Assembly: GCA_017656255.1 (NCBI GenBank)
Contig: JACDOE010000002.1
Location: 192,033-256,032 of the forward strand
DNA length: 64,000 nt
Source: Bacillaceae bacterium
GTDB lineage: Bacteria; Bacillota; Bacilli; JACDOE01
Direction: 5' to 3'
In this document: piece by piece, positions 1 to 10,149 of the stretch
How positions within the stretch are numbered: position 1 is the first letter of the stretch
Layout of the letters: each line of letters begins with the position of its first letter
Made by a program: the position numbers and the translations under genes
The notes under the pieces: model-generated
The model's input: the letters and a program-made list of their open reading frames with translations, nothing else
Told to the model about the DNA's origin: nothing
Databases searched by the model: none

Positions 1-142
1 ATAGATTTAATAACAATATCTATCACAGGAAGGAAACATTGTCAATCCAGATCAATCGGTCAATAAAAGCATGGAGTCATGATATCTTTAACTGTTATAC
101 TGGTACTGGTTATATCCATAAATATATTGAAGGTGAACGATC

Positions 143-1219
143 ATGATATTTGATGAAAAAATCATTGAAAAGATCCGGAATCAATCCGCGCAAATCGAAC
201 AATCAGGTAGACTGTCTGACGATGTTCTCGATTTCATCTATGAAAAGAAGCTGTTTAAACTGTTTGTCCCCGATGAACTGGGCGGCAACATGACCGCTCT
301 GCCGCAAGCACTGCGCATCTTTGAAGAAGTGTCGCGGATTGACGGGAATTTCGGCTGGGCCGTCACCATCGGTTCAGGTGGCGGCTACTTTGCCGCTTTT
401 ATGAATGAAGATGTGTCCCGGGGCACTTACACAAACAAAAAGGCGGTGATTGCCGGGAGCGGTTACCCGTCCGGGGTTGCCAGAAGAGAACCGGGAGGCT
501 ACCGGGTGAGTGGACAGTGGAAGTTTTGCAGCGGATCTTCCTATGCCACCACATTTACAGCCAATTGCTTGATTGAAAATGAAGGTTCCTCCGGCGAACC
601 GAAGATTCGTTCCTTTATGTTTCGACCGGAACAGGTCCGCATCATCGAAGACTGGACCGCTTTCGGGTTGAAAGCCACGGAAAGCCATTCTATCAAAGTG
701 GAGGATGTTTATGTTCCGGAGGAAAGAACCTTTGATCTGATGGGACCCCGGATCCATTTTCATGAACAGGTCATCTATCAATTCCCCTTTCAACAATTCG
801 CCGAAACCTCTTTTGCTGCTGTCTGTATCGGGCTGACCCGCCATTTTATTGAAGAATCCCGCACCTGGGCGGACCGGAATCAAAAAGATTGGGAGGCCTC
901 CATCTTAAACCGGTATGAATGTGTCAATGAGAGAATTAATGAGGCGGAAGCCAGGTTTTCTCAGGAGGTAGAAGCGTTCTATCAGATGGTAGACCGTTCC
1001 TGGGAAAATTTCATGCAAACCGGTAAGCTGACCGGGGAGGAACAGCAGCAGATCACCAGAAGATGCAAGCAGTTGTCCCGGGTTTCCTTGAATGCAGCAC
1101 AGTCTGTTTTTCCCTATCTGGGGATTCAGGTAATCATGGAGGAACATCCGGTGAATCGGACGTACCGGGATCTGCACACCGCCTGCCAGCACACCATGCT
1201 GGTTCCCTTTGGAGACTAA
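143..1219 (+). CDS. Acyl-CoA-dehydrogenase-fold flavin-dependent monooxygenase
   Basis: The 358-residue protein has the acyl-CoA dehydrogenase layout: an N-terminal helical domain (about 1-100), a central beta domain with the segment GQWKFCSGSSYA near residue 125, and a C-terminal helical domain. The end carries a conserved Arg-Asp-x-His followed by a second His (YRDLHTACQH), typical of the Acyl-CoA_dh_2 branch found in two-component flavin monooxygenases of the HpaH/DszC type rather than fatty-acid dehydrogenases. From this I infer oxygenation of a small substrate with FMNH2 or FADH2 supplied by a separate reductase; none is encoded next to it. An aggtga-like ribosome binding site precedes the ATG. 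It stands alone between the window edge and its own terminator. A classical acyl-CoA dehydrogenase role is the alternative; the substrate is unknown. Confidence 0.7.
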   Translation: MIFDEKIIEKIRNQSAQIEQSGRLSDDVLDFIYEKKLFKLFVPDELGGNMTALPQALRIFEEVSRIDGNFGWAVTIGSGGGYFAAFMNEDVSRGTYTNKKAVIAGSGYPSGVARREPGGYRVSGQWKFCSGSSYATTFTANCLIENEGSSGEPKIRSFMFRPEQVRIIEDWTAFGLKATESHSIKVEDVYVPEERTFDLMGPRIHFHEQVIYQFPFQQFAETSFAAVCIGLTRHFIEESRTWADRNQKDWEASILNRYECVNERINEAEARFSQEVEAFYQMVDRSWENFMQTGKLTGEEQQQITRRCKQLSRVSLNAAQSVFPYLGIQVIMEEHPVNRTYRDLHTACQHTMLVPFGD

Positions 1220-1246
1220 AATCTATGGTCACGACGGAGATCATAA

Positions 1247-1297
1247 CGGCTTTCGGAACACCTCTTGATGTATTTCCGAAAGCCGACGACCTTTTTT
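1247..1297 (+). terminator. Intrinsic terminator after the flavoenzyme gene
   Basis: A perfect 12-bp stem (cggctttcggaa at 1247-1258 with ttccgaaagccg at 1274-1285) is followed by a T run. It lies 27 bases after the stop codon and separates this gene from groESL. Confidence 0.85.
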
Positions 1298-1399
1298 AAA
1301 TAGAATGGAATATTTTTTCACGGATAAGGATACAATGGGCATGGGTGTAAAACGCAAAAATTTGACGAAAAAAAGCGTTAAAAAATGTGTGAATTGGGG

Positions 1400-1428
1400 T
1401 TGCATTTAAAATTGAAAATGACTATTAT
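1400..1428 (+). promoter_or_regulatory. SigA promoter of groESL
   Basis: The -35 is TTGCAT (1400-1405) and the -10 is TATTAT (1423-1428) with a 17-bp spacer. Transcription would start near 1435, directly at the CIRCE element. Confidence 0.8.
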
Positions 1429-1436
1429 ATAAATTG

Positions 1437-1463
1437 TTAGCACTCCTCATCATCGAGTGCTAA
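1437..1463 (+). promoter_or_regulatory. CIRCE operator (HrcA binding site)
   Basis: The sequence is a perfect TTAGCACTC, nine bases, GAGTGCTAA inverted repeat. This is the consensus CIRCE element bound by the HrcA repressor, which releases under protein-folding stress. It overlaps the predicted transcription start of groES. hrcA itself is not in the window. Confidence 0.97.
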
Positions 1464-1509
1464 CAACACATGAGATTACAATTTCAGATGGTTAAGGAGG
1501 GTGTTGGTC

Positions 1510-1791
1510 GTGTTAAAGCCTCTAGGAGATCGTGTTGTTGTTGAACCGATCGATCAAGAAGAAACCACTGCAAGTGGAATCGTACTTCCTGACACTGCAA
1601 AAGAAAAGCCTCAGGAAGGTAAAGTTGTAGCCGTAGGAAGCGGGCGTGTTGAAAATGGAGATCGCATTGCCCTGGAAGTCAAAGAGGGCGACAAAGTGAT
1701 TTTCTCCAAATACGCCGGTACGGAAGTTAAAGTTGGAGACAAAGAAATGCTGATCATGCGTGAAAGCGACATTCTTGCCATCGTTGAGTAA
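1510..1791 (+). CDS. groES: Co-chaperonin GroES
   Basis: This 10-kDa chaperonin forms the heptameric lid of the GroEL folding chamber in the cytoplasm. The 93 residues cover the whole family length: N-terminal [12 protein letters not shown], mobile-loop region with TASGIVLP, and the C-terminal ILAIVE. I chose the GTG at 1510 because it starts the protein at the usual MLKPLGDR and sits 9 bases after a strong aaggagg (1494-1500); a GTG at 1501 would abut the ribosome binding site. It is first in a two-gene operon with groEL, 34 bases apart, under SigA/HrcA-CIRCE control. Confidence 0.97.
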   Translation: MLKPLGDRVVVEPIDQEETTASGIVLPDTAKEKPQEGKVVAVGSGRVENGDRIALEVKEGDKVIFSKYAGTEVKVGDKEMLIMRESDILAIVE

Positions 1792-1807
1792 ATAAACTAC
1801 ATATTAA

Positions 1808-3457
<1,650 letters not shown>

Positions 3458-3485
3458 GGCACACTCCCTCCGCCTCTTGACAAAA

Positions 3486-3537
3486 AAGGGCTATCCCGGA
3501 AAGAGTCATATATACTCTTCCGGGAGGCCCTTTTTTT
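3486..3537 (+). terminator. Terminator of groESL
   Basis: An extended hairpin pairs aagggc and cccggaa-gagt on the left with actcttccggg and gcccttt on the right, and is followed by seven Ts. Confidence 0.9.
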
Positions 3538-3598
3538 ATGGTTTAGGAAACTATTGTTTGAGTTACCTGTGGAAAAACAATGACAAAATCTTATAAAT

Positions 3599-4020
3599 AA
3601 AGGGGTCGTCAAACAAATCCTTAAAGATCACTTTCATGGATATTGGGAGTTGTATGCAGACTTGTTTTCCAAAAAAATGGTTTCCGAAAAAATTCCAAAC
3701 AGCCATTGAGGAAACGGTGTAAAGGCCATATGTTGTGGTACCAGAGATTTAGGGTATGCGAAATATCAATGTCTGGGGTGTGAGGGTGTGACCCGGAGCC
3801 GGTGTATATATACTTTACTTGTAAGAGCCGTTTTTGTCATGGATGTGGAAAGAAATATAGAGGATGAAAAGGCGGATAAGTAGCGGGAACGGATACTGGA
3901 TGTTGGACACCGATATACGGTTTTCACATTCCCTCATGGGTAGGGAGAAGTGGTCCGTACAGTCGATAAAAGAATAAGCAGGTCCTCATGTATGGAACTT
4001 CATCTGGCCCCGCCGTCGAC
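3599..4020 (+). pseudogene. Decayed IS91-family transposase N-terminal fragment
   Basis: No open frame survives, but translation with frame shifts gives pieces in the right order for the N-terminus of an IS91-type (HUH, Y2) transposase. First comes KQILKDHFHGYWELYADLF (from about 3611), then CGTRDLGYAKYQCLGC with paired cysteines (about 3733-3780), then CKSRFCHGCGKKYRG with the second cysteine set (about 3820-3863), then ILDVGHRYTVFTFPH (about 3893-3940). These match the zinc-binding domain and first catalytic-domain motif of the family. In-frame stops follow KKYRG and ADK, at least two frame changes are needed, and the catalytic tyrosine region is missing. This is a relic of a past insertion. 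Confidence 0.7.
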
Positions 4021-4090
4021 TGAAACTTTTTCTGGAAGAGAAACGAGTAAAAAAGACTACCGACAAAGGATGATTGATTATTTATTTTAA

Positions 4091-4219
4091 ATACTTCGCA
4101 TAATATTAGGGACCGGGGAAAATAGATGAAATCTTTTCCGCTATTTTATGATAACGGGGTGGTCTATAAAAATAGGGGAAAAGTTTTCCGTTACTACCGG
4201 TTGAATACTTCGCATAATA
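4091..4219 (+). repeat. 15-bp direct repeat ATACTTCGCATAATA, two copies
   Basis: Identical copies lie at 4091-4105 and 4205-4219, 114 bp apart, in the gene-free stretch after the IS91 relic. The same base precedes each. The motif resembles one arm of a tyrosine-recombinase site in style only; no recombinase gene is nearby. Confidence 0.7.
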
Positions 4220-4308
4220 GGAAATGGCCTGATTAGCGGAAACTATTTCCGTTATTTTTTTCAAAACAGGCGAAACGGAAGGATAGCGGAAAAGATTACC
4301 GCTATTCT
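4120..4308 (+). repeat. Cluster of four small imperfect palindromes
   Basis: Four related hairpins of the form (g)atagcggaaa-n-tttccgctatt lie at 4120-4146, 4170-4195, 4231-4257 and 4281-4308. They vary in sequence but keep a stem of about 9 bp and a trailing T-rich side. Related copies occur at 18499-18525 and 35302-35330. They behave like a dispersed REP-type family. Apart from these and the relics at 3599-4020, I see no gene between 3540 and 4558. Confidence 0.65.
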
Positions 4309-4350
4309 TCTTCTGCCTCAAACATCATTCAGGTCACACCCTACCCCGTC

Positions 4351-4372
4351 AGCCATGAAAATGGCTTTTTTT
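4351..4372 (+). terminator. Small orphan terminator hairpin
   Basis: agccat, a gaaa loop, atggct and then seven Ts. No gene directly precedes it, so it may belong to the decayed element or shield the amine oxidase gene from upstream transcription. Confidence 0.6.
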
Positions 4373-4558
4373 ATTTAAACTTCCGCGTGTTATTTTTTAA
4401 ATATTAATAATATTACAAAAATAGAACCGTTTCGCCAAAGGATTCGACAGTAATCAGAACGAAGGCTAAGGATATAACCCGGCAATAGGGGAGGTGATGT
4501 TCCCTCGGTCAGATCTTTCCGTCAGTCAAGATTTTAAAATTGGAAAGGAGGAACAGCC

Positions 4559-6856
4559 GTGAGTCGTTATTTTCTTAAAAATGCTTTGATTGTAAGTGTT
4601 GCCTTATTGTTCGTGTTAACGCCTTTATTCGCCACGTTGAATCACAATGTCGTGTCCGCCCATGGAGAACAACCGGAATATGTCGAGTTGCGAAAAACGA
4701 TGGAGCAATTCGGGGCCACGGTAGAGTGGGATCATGCAACCCGAACCATCATCATCCATAAAGATGATGTCACCGTCAAAGTGAAGCCGGGATCCAGCGA
4801 GGCCCTGGTGAACGGGGAGAAGGTGATGCTGGAAGCGCCGGTCATCATTCAGAACAACCGCTCTTATATCACGCACCATTTTATCAATGATGTCTTTCAA
4901 TCCAGTCTCAATCAGACGGTAAAAGTTGAGGATGCCTACCATCCGCTGGATCCGCTTACGCCGGACGAAATTAAGGCCGTCATCGACATTCTCAAGGAAG
5001 AAGGAAAATATAAGCCGGAGCTGAGATTTACCGAAATTTCACTGAAGCTTCCGGCGAAAGAACGAGTCTGGAACTGGGTGTTTAATCGGGGTAGCGATCA
5101 GGCTTTTCCGAGACAAGCTGTGTTCATTGCCCTGGACGGTAAACAGGTGATTGAAGGGGAAGTGGATTTGGCGTCCCGGCGCCTGGTCACCTGGGATGAT
5201 AAACAGGGTGTCCACGGCATGTTTATCATGGATGATTTTATCACCGCCCAGCAGGCGATTGAAGCCAGTCCGGAGTACGCCGAAGCGTTGAAGAAGCGTG
5301 GGATTGATGATGTGAGCAAAGTGGTGGCCACCCCATTGTCCGTTGGCTATTTCGGAGGCGAGGATGGGCTGGAACATGACAAACGTCTGCTCAAGGTTGT
5401 CTCCTATCTGGACACGGGGGACGGAAATTTCTGGGCGCATCCAATTGAAAACCTGGTCGCCGTCGTTGATCTGGAACAGAAAAAAGTGATCAAAATTGAA
5501 GATGAAGGGGTCGTTCCGGTTCCGATGCAAATCAATCCCTATGACGGCAGGGACGAACCGGATAAAGCGGAGGTTAAGCCGCTTGACATCACGGAACCGG
5601 AAGGGAAAAACTATCAATTGGCCGGTAATCAGGTCAGCTGGCAGAACTGGGATTTTCACCTTCGTCTGGATACGCGGGTCGGTCCGGTGTTGTCCACGGT
5701 GACCTTTGAAGATGGAGGAGAAAAGCGCAAGATTATGTACGAAGGGTCCCTGGGAGGCATGATTGTCCCCTATGGTGATCCGGATGTCGGCTGGTACTTT
5801 AAATCTTATATGGACGCCGGTGTATATGGACTGGGTGCCCTGACGTCATCTCTTGAGAGGGGAACCGATGTCCCGGAAAATGCGATCCTGCTGGATGCGA
5901 CCATTGCCGACAATTCAGGAAATCCCTATACCATCCCCAACGCCATCGGGATTTTTGAACGGTATGCCGGGCCGGAGTATAAACATAATGATCTGGTCAC
6001 TTTTAAAGAAGGCAACGTCAGCCGTGAACGTCGGGAGCTGGTCGTCCGTTTTATCTCGACCATCGGTAACTATGATTATATCTTTGATTGGGTGTTCATG
6101 CAGAATGGCAATATCAAGATCAGCGTTGGTGCGACCGGTATTGAAGCGGTAAAAGGGGTAGTCACGGAGACTATGCACGATGAAACTGCCGAAGAAGATA
6201 CCCGTTACGGAACGCTGATTGACCACAATATTGTGGGAACCACCCATCAGCATATCTACAACTTCAGGCTGGATATGGATGTCGACGGGGAAAACAACTC
6301 GTTTACGGAAATCAACCCGAAGGTGGCACCTAATGAAGAGGGTGGTCCCCGCAAGAGTGTCATGATCACCGAAGAAAAAACCGTCGCCACCGAGCAGGAA
6401 GCGATTCAAAAATTTGATCCCTCCACCGTCAGGTTAATCAGTAATCCGAACAAAGAGAATAAAGTAGGCAATCCCGTTTCCTATCAGGTTATTCCCTTTG
6501 CCGGCGGTACACATCCCATTGCAAAAGGGGCCCTGATTTCCGAAGATGACTGGTTCTTTAAACGGGCCAACTTCATGGATAAACAGATCTGGGTCACCAC
6601 CTATAACCCGGATGAAAGATATCCGGAAGGGAAATATCCGAACCGGAGCCAGACCGATACAGGTCTCGAGCAGTACACCATGGACAACAGTTCCATTGAA
6701 AATGAGGATCTTGTCGTCTGGATCACAACAGGGACGACCCATATCCCGCGAGCAGAAGAATGGCCGATAATGCCGACTGAATGGGCCCACGCGATGTTGA
6801 AACCGTGGAATTTCTTTGACCGTACGCCGACACTGGATTTGCCTGAAAAAGAATAA
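4559..6856 (+). CDS. Secreted copper amine oxidase (TPQ enzyme)
   Basis: This enzyme would oxidise primary amines to aldehydes with release of ammonia and hydrogen peroxide. A signal peptide (hydrophobic core about 8-26, likely cleavage after VSA near 34) exports it. Residues about 40-125 form the copper-amine-oxidase N-terminal stalk domain, followed by the N2/N3-like and catalytic beta-sandwich regions. All key residues are present: catalytic base Asp419 (YMDAGVYG), the topaquinone precursor Tyr505 in GNYD, and copper ligands His563 and His565 (HQH) with His728 (TTHIPR). Their spacing fits characterised bacterial enzymes. At 765 residues it is longer than the catalytic core because of the stalk. 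The start is a GTG behind aaaggagg. It is a single-gene unit ending at a strong terminator. Tyramine or phenylethylamine are likely substrates, but this is inferred. Confidence 0.92.
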   Translation: MSRYFLKNALIVSVALLFVLTPLFATLNHNVVSAHGEQPEYVELRKTMEQFGATVEWDHATRTIIIHKDDVTVKVKPGSSEALVNGEKVMLEAPVIIQNNRSYITHHFINDVFQSSLNQTVKVEDAYHPLDPLTPDEIKAVIDILKEEGKYKPELRFTEISLKLPAKERVWNWVFNRGSDQAFPRQAVFIALDGKQVIEGEVDLASRRLVTWDDKQGVHGMFIMDDFITAQQAIEASPEYAEALKKRGIDDVSKVVATPLSVGYFGGEDGLEHDKRLLKVVSYLDTGDGNFWAHPIENLVAVVDLEQKKVIKIEDEGVVPVPMQINPYDGRDEPDKAEVKPLDITEPEGKNYQLAGNQVSWQNWDFHLRLDTRVGPVLSTVTFEDGGEKRKIMYEGSLGGMIVPYGDPDVGWYFKSYMDAGVYGLGALTSSLERGTDVPENAILLDATIADNSGNPYTIPNAIGIFERYAGPEYKHNDLVTFKEGNVSRERRELVVRFISTIGNYDYIFDWVFMQNGNIKISVGATGIEAVKGVVTETMHDETAEEDTRYGTLIDHNIVGTTHQHIYNFRLDMDVDGENNSFTEINPKVAPNEEGGPRKSVMITEEKTVATEQEAIQKFDPSTVRLISNPNKENKVGNPVSYQVIPFAGGTHPIAKGALISEDDWFFKRANFMDKQIWVTTYNPDERYPEGKYPNRSQTDTGLEQYTMDNSSIENEDLVVWITTGTTHIPRAEEWPIMPTEWAHAMLKPWNFFDRTPTLDLPEKE

Positions 6857-6873
6857 TTTCCGTATCAAAGCGA

Positions 6874-6927
6874 AGAGCTGTTCCCTCAGAAGGACATGAT
6901 CGTCCATATCGGGAACAGCTCTTTTTT
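6874..6927 (+). terminator. Terminator of the amine oxidase gene
   Basis: A perfect 12-bp stem (agagctgttccc at 6874-6885 with gggaacagctct at 6911-6922) is followed by a run of Ts. The T run exists only on the plus strand. Confidence 0.9.
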
Positions 6928-6953
6928 TCATAAATGAATGTGATTGTCGTCTT

Positions 6954-8126
6954 TTAAAAAAGTCCGGATAAGACGGAAACCCGTTTGACAATGCCGATCA
7001 GTTTGTTGTTTTCGTTGACGACGGCAATGGGAAATGTGGATTCGGTTGCTTTCGGGATCAAATCATTCAGATAAGTTTCCGGATCAGTGGTTTCAAAGTC
7101 CTTTCGCAGAATATCCCGGAGTGTCCGGTTTTCCTGCCGGGCCCGGATGGCATCATCAATCGTGACAATCCCCTGCAGTTTACGATCCTGATCGACGACG
7201 AACACACTGGAAATACCGCCCCGTTCCATTTCTTTCACAGCAAGCTTCAGACCGTCTTTCAACGAGACGAGAATATTCGGTTTGATCATGACGTTTTTGG
7301 CCTGCAGGACGCGGGAACGGTCGATATCCTGGATAAACTCCTCAATATAATCGTTGGCGGGAGATTCCAGTATCTCTTCCGGTGTTCCGATTTGCTGAAT
7401 ATGACCGTCCTTCATCACCGCGACACGGTCTCCGATTTTAAATGCCTCATTAATGTCATGGGTGATGAAGATGATGGTTTTCTTCAGCTGGGACTGAATC
7501 TCTAGAAGTTCCGTATGCATTTCCCTGCGAATCAGGGGGTCGAGGGCACTGAACGGTTCGTCCATCAGCAGGATGTCCGGATTATTGGCCAGAGCCCTTG
7601 CCAGCCCGACTCGCTGTTTCATACCGCCGCTCAGTTGATCCGGCATCTGGTCTTCATAGCCGGCAAGGCCCACGGTTTCGATATATTTGCGGGCAATCTC
7701 CTGCCGTTCTTCACGGGGGACACCTTTGATCTCCAGTCCGTACTCCACATTTCCCAGTACTGACCGGTGTGTAATGATTCCGAAATGTTGAAAGACCATG
7801 GCGATTTTGTTCTGGCGCAGTTCACGCAATTGCTCCTTATTATAATCGACGATATTTTCTCCATCGATGAGAATAGCGCCTTCCGTCGGCCTGTTTAACA
7901 GGTTGAGGCAACGAATCAAGGTCGATTTTCCACTGCCCGACAGCCCCATGATCACGAAAATTTCCCCTTCTTCGACTTCAAAATTGGCATCGTAGACCCC
8001 GACCGTATGTCCGGTTTCTGCCAGAATCTCCTCTTTCGATACACCTTCTCTGACTTTGTCTAACACGGATCGGGGGTGTCGGCCAAATATCTTGGTGACA
8101 TGTTCCACTTTGACTTTGGTAGACAT
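6954..8126 (-). CDS. opuAA: Glycine betaine/proline ABC importer, ATPase subunit with tandem CBS
   Basis: This is the ATPase of an osmoprotectant importer of the OpuA/ProU type. It shows Walker A GLSGSGKST (about residue 64), signature LSGGMKQRVGLARALA, Walker B ILLMDEPFSALDP, the switch His in FITHDINEA, and two CBS domains at the C-terminus (about 265-390). CBS pairs gate this family by ionic strength or nucleotides. The ATG at 8126 is chosen because it lies 8 bases after aaaggag; a TTG at 8132 would be too close. It is the last gene of a three-gene minus-strand operon with the permease 12 bases upstream. The gene order is the reverse of B. subtilis opuA. Confidence 0.93.
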   Translation of the reverse strand: MSTKVKVEHVTKIFGRHPRSVLDKVREGVSKEEILAETGHTVGVYDANFEVEEGEIFVIMGLSGSGKSTLIRCLNLLNRPTEGAILIDGENIVDYNKEQLRELRQNKIAMVFQHFGIITHRSVLGNVEYGLEIKGVPREERQEIARKYIETVGLAGYEDQMPDQLSGGMKQRVGLARALANNPDILLMDEPFSALDPLIRREMHTELLEIQSQLKKTIIFITHDINEAFKIGDRVAVMKDGHIQQIGTPEEILESPANDYIEEFIQDIDRSRVLQAKNVMIKPNILVSLKDGLKLAVKEMERGGISSVFVVDQDRKLQGIVTIDDAIRARQENRTLRDILRKDFETTDPETYLNDLIPKATESTFPIAVVNENNKLIGIVKRVSVLSGLF

Positions 8127-8138
8127 GTTCAATCTCCT

Positions 8139-8990
8139 TTATCGTTTTTTGGTGCGGGAAAGATCTGCGATTCCCTGAGTCAGCCGGTCAATAATAATCG
8201 CGAGAAAGACGATGCTGATCCCGGCTTCAAATCCCTGTGCAATGTCAATCCGGTTAATCGCGATCAACACTTCCATTCCCAGGCCCTTGGCTCCGACCAT
8301 GGATGCGATGACGACCATGGCCAGTGCCATCATCGTCGTCTGGTTGACGCCGGTCATGATGGTGGGTAATGCCTGAGGTAACTGGATCTTGCGCAGGATT
8401 TGCCAGGATGATGACCCGAAGGATTGCGCAGCTTCCACCATCTCTCTGGATACTTCGCGAATGGCCAGATTGGTTAACCGGATCACCGGGGGAATCGCAT
8501 AGATAATCGTGGCGAAAACAGCCGGTACTTTTCCCATTCCGAACAGCATCATGGCCGGAATCAGGTACACGAAACTGGGCATGGTCTGCATGGCATCCAG
8601 GATGGGCTTCATCACCGTTTCTAGTCTCGAACTGTAAGCCATCAGAATTCCCAGGGGCACGCCTAAGACGATGGAGATGATCACCGAGGTCAGAACGATG
8701 GCAATCGTAAAAATAAACAGATCCCAGTAACCGAAGGTGCCGATCAAAAATAACAAAAAGGCAAATGTCAGACCGGAGAGGGCCCCGCGTAATCGCCAGC
8801 CCAGAATAAACACAACAGCGATGATCAGCCACCACGGAAGCCAGAACAAAAAATCTTCGAGCCGCAGCAGGGACCATAACAATCCATCTGAAATTGAATC
8901 AAATAAAGCATTGAAACTTTCTTTAAGCCATTTGACAAACATTTCAACGTAAATCCCGATTTCCCACTTGATATCAGGAAATGTATTCAT
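8139..8990 (-). CDS. opuAB: Glycine betaine/proline ABC importer, permease subunit
   Basis: This is the membrane subunit of the importer. The 283 residues hold a hydrophobic N-terminal region, then a BPD-type permease domain with the EAA loop EVSREMVEAAQSFGSSSWQ contacting the ATPase, and a C-terminal GAKGLGMEVL typical of ProW/OpuAB. The start is uncertain. The ATG at 8990 has no ribosome binding site near it, whereas a clear ggagga (9029-9024) sits 33 bases upstream with no ATG, GTG or TTG in frame behind it. Only a CTG at 9017 fits that site. It follows the binding-protein gene across a small hairpin and precedes the ATPase gene. Confidence 0.92.
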   Translation of the reverse strand: MNTFPDIKWEIGIYVEMFVKWLKESFNALFDSISDGLLWSLLRLEDFLFWLPWWLIIAVVFILGWRLRGALSGLTFAFLLFLIGTFGYWDLFIFTIAIVLTSVIISIVLGVPLGILMAYSSRLETVMKPILDAMQTMPSFVYLIPAMMLFGMGKVPAVFATIIYAIPPVIRLTNLAIREVSREMVEAAQSFGSSSWQILRKIQLPQALPTIMTGVNQTTMMALAMVVIASMVGAKGLGMEVLIAINRIDIAQGFEAGISIVFLAIIIDRLTQGIADLSRTKKR

Positions 8991-9062
8991 GGCAAGTACG
9001 GCTGCAACAGGGTACAGCCTTTTCCTCCAATCTGTTCGTAATCTTTTTCTCTGACGAAAAGA

Positions 9063-9093
9063 AATAGCCGGCCATTCAGGATGCCCGGCTATT
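9063..9093 (-). terminator. Intercistronic hairpin between binding protein and permease
   Basis: AATAGCCGG pairs perfectly with CCGGCTATT across 13 bases. Read on the minus strand it is followed by a weak tttcttttc tract. It probably stabilises or partly terminates the binding-protein transcript, giving more binding protein than permease. Confidence 0.6.
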
Positions 9094-9105
9094 CCTCTTC
9101 CAAAC

Positions 9106-10149
9106 TTATTGCATGGATGATTTCACTTTTTCAGCTACATCGGCAGGTACCCAGGATGTCCATAGATCTTCATGTTCCTTCAGGAACCACTGAGCGGCCT
9201 GTTCAACCGTTGCTTCATTATCCTGCATATAACCGAGGGCATCACTGACCAGTTGGCTGGATGTCTGATACTGGCTTAAAAATTCGACGACATCTGGTGC
9301 TGCATCTTTAACATCTTTATGAACGGCAATCGTGACTTCGTTGGGCGGGAACTCACAGGCATAACCGTTGTTCCAGAGTTCGTCACTATATTCCGCCTCT
9401 TCAAGCAGGGTCATATCATATTTCCCCATGATCCAGGTAGGCTCCCAGTAATAGCCGACCCACGGCTCCCCTTCTTCGTAGGCCGTTGCGATGGATGTAG
9501 CAAGGGCTGCACCTGATCCGGGACGGAAGTAATTGAATGTCTCGTCCAGATTATAGGTTTGTACTTTTTGAAACATGGTTTCATCTACCTGCCAGCCCGG
9601 GATAGCGCCGTAGATTCTTCCCTTGCTCGGATCCTCCGGATCTTTAAACAACTCCCAGTATTTCGGCAGGTCCTCAACCGATTTAAGGTCCGGCGCCATC
9701 GGTTCAATTCCCCGTTCCGGATCTCCCTCGATGACATAGGTCGGAACATAAAATCCCTGGGTATTATCATCGAAGTTCACCGATAATTCCAGGACGTTGC
9801 CGCTGTCAAGCATCTTCTGATACTGTTCTTCGACATTTCCGGTCCAGACTTCCATATAGATATCAATATCCCCACCTTCAAGTCCGGTCAGGGTTGCCGG
9901 TGTCGAACCGGGCATCACATCGGTCTGGTAGCCATAGCCGTTTTCCAGGATGTACTGGGCGATGCTGTTATGCAGCCGCAAACTGTCCCAGCCGGCATCA
10001 GCAAATACCAGCACCGGTTTTTCCTGTTGTTGATTGTTATCGTTTTCCGCGCCTTCCTGAGGTGCGGTTTCATCTGCACCACATGCGGCCAGAGCCAGCA
10101 TGAGGGTCAATACGCTGAAAAGAATTCCGATTTTTTTCGTAAAATTCAC
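9106..10149 (-). CDS. opuAC: Glycine betaine-type ABC importer, substrate-binding lipoprotein
   Basis: This extracytoplasmic binding protein delivers quaternary amines to the permease. The N-terminus is a lipoprotein signal with lipobox LAAC (Cys near residue 23), followed by an acidic Asn/Gln-rich linker. The body has the ProX/OpuAC pattern with several Trp residues suited to an aromatic cage: GWDSLR, MEVWTGN, and WVGYYWEPTW near residue 220. The GTG start lies 11 bases after aaggagg. It is the first gene of the operon, whereas B. subtilis opuA starts with the ATPase. The exact ligand (glycine betaine, proline betaine, carnitine or choline) cannot be told from sequence. Confidence 0.9.
   Translation of the reverse strand: MNFTKKIGILFSVLTLMLALAACGADETAPQEGAENDNNQQQEKPVLVFADAGWDSLRLHNSIAQYILENGYGYQTDVMPGSTPATLTGLEGGDIDIYMEVWTGNVEEQYQKMLDSGNVLELSVNFDDNTQGFYVPTYVIEGDPERGIEPMAPDLKSVEDLPKYWELFKDPEDPSKGRIYGAIPGWQVDETMFQKVQTYNLDETFNYFRPGSGAALATSIATAYEEGEPWVGYYWEPTWIMGKYDMTLLEEAEYSDELWNNGYACEFPPNEVTIAVHKDVKDAAPDVVEFLSQYQTSSQLVSDALGYMQDNEATVEQAAQWFLKEHEDLWTSWVPADVAEKVKSSMQ

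Noticed and set aside
4430-4545. Possible c-di-GMP-I-like riboswitch upstream of the amine oxidase
   Set aside because: A few short stretches resemble the class (aacgaaggcta, ccggcaa) but the conserved core and the receptor helix do not line up, so I do not call it.
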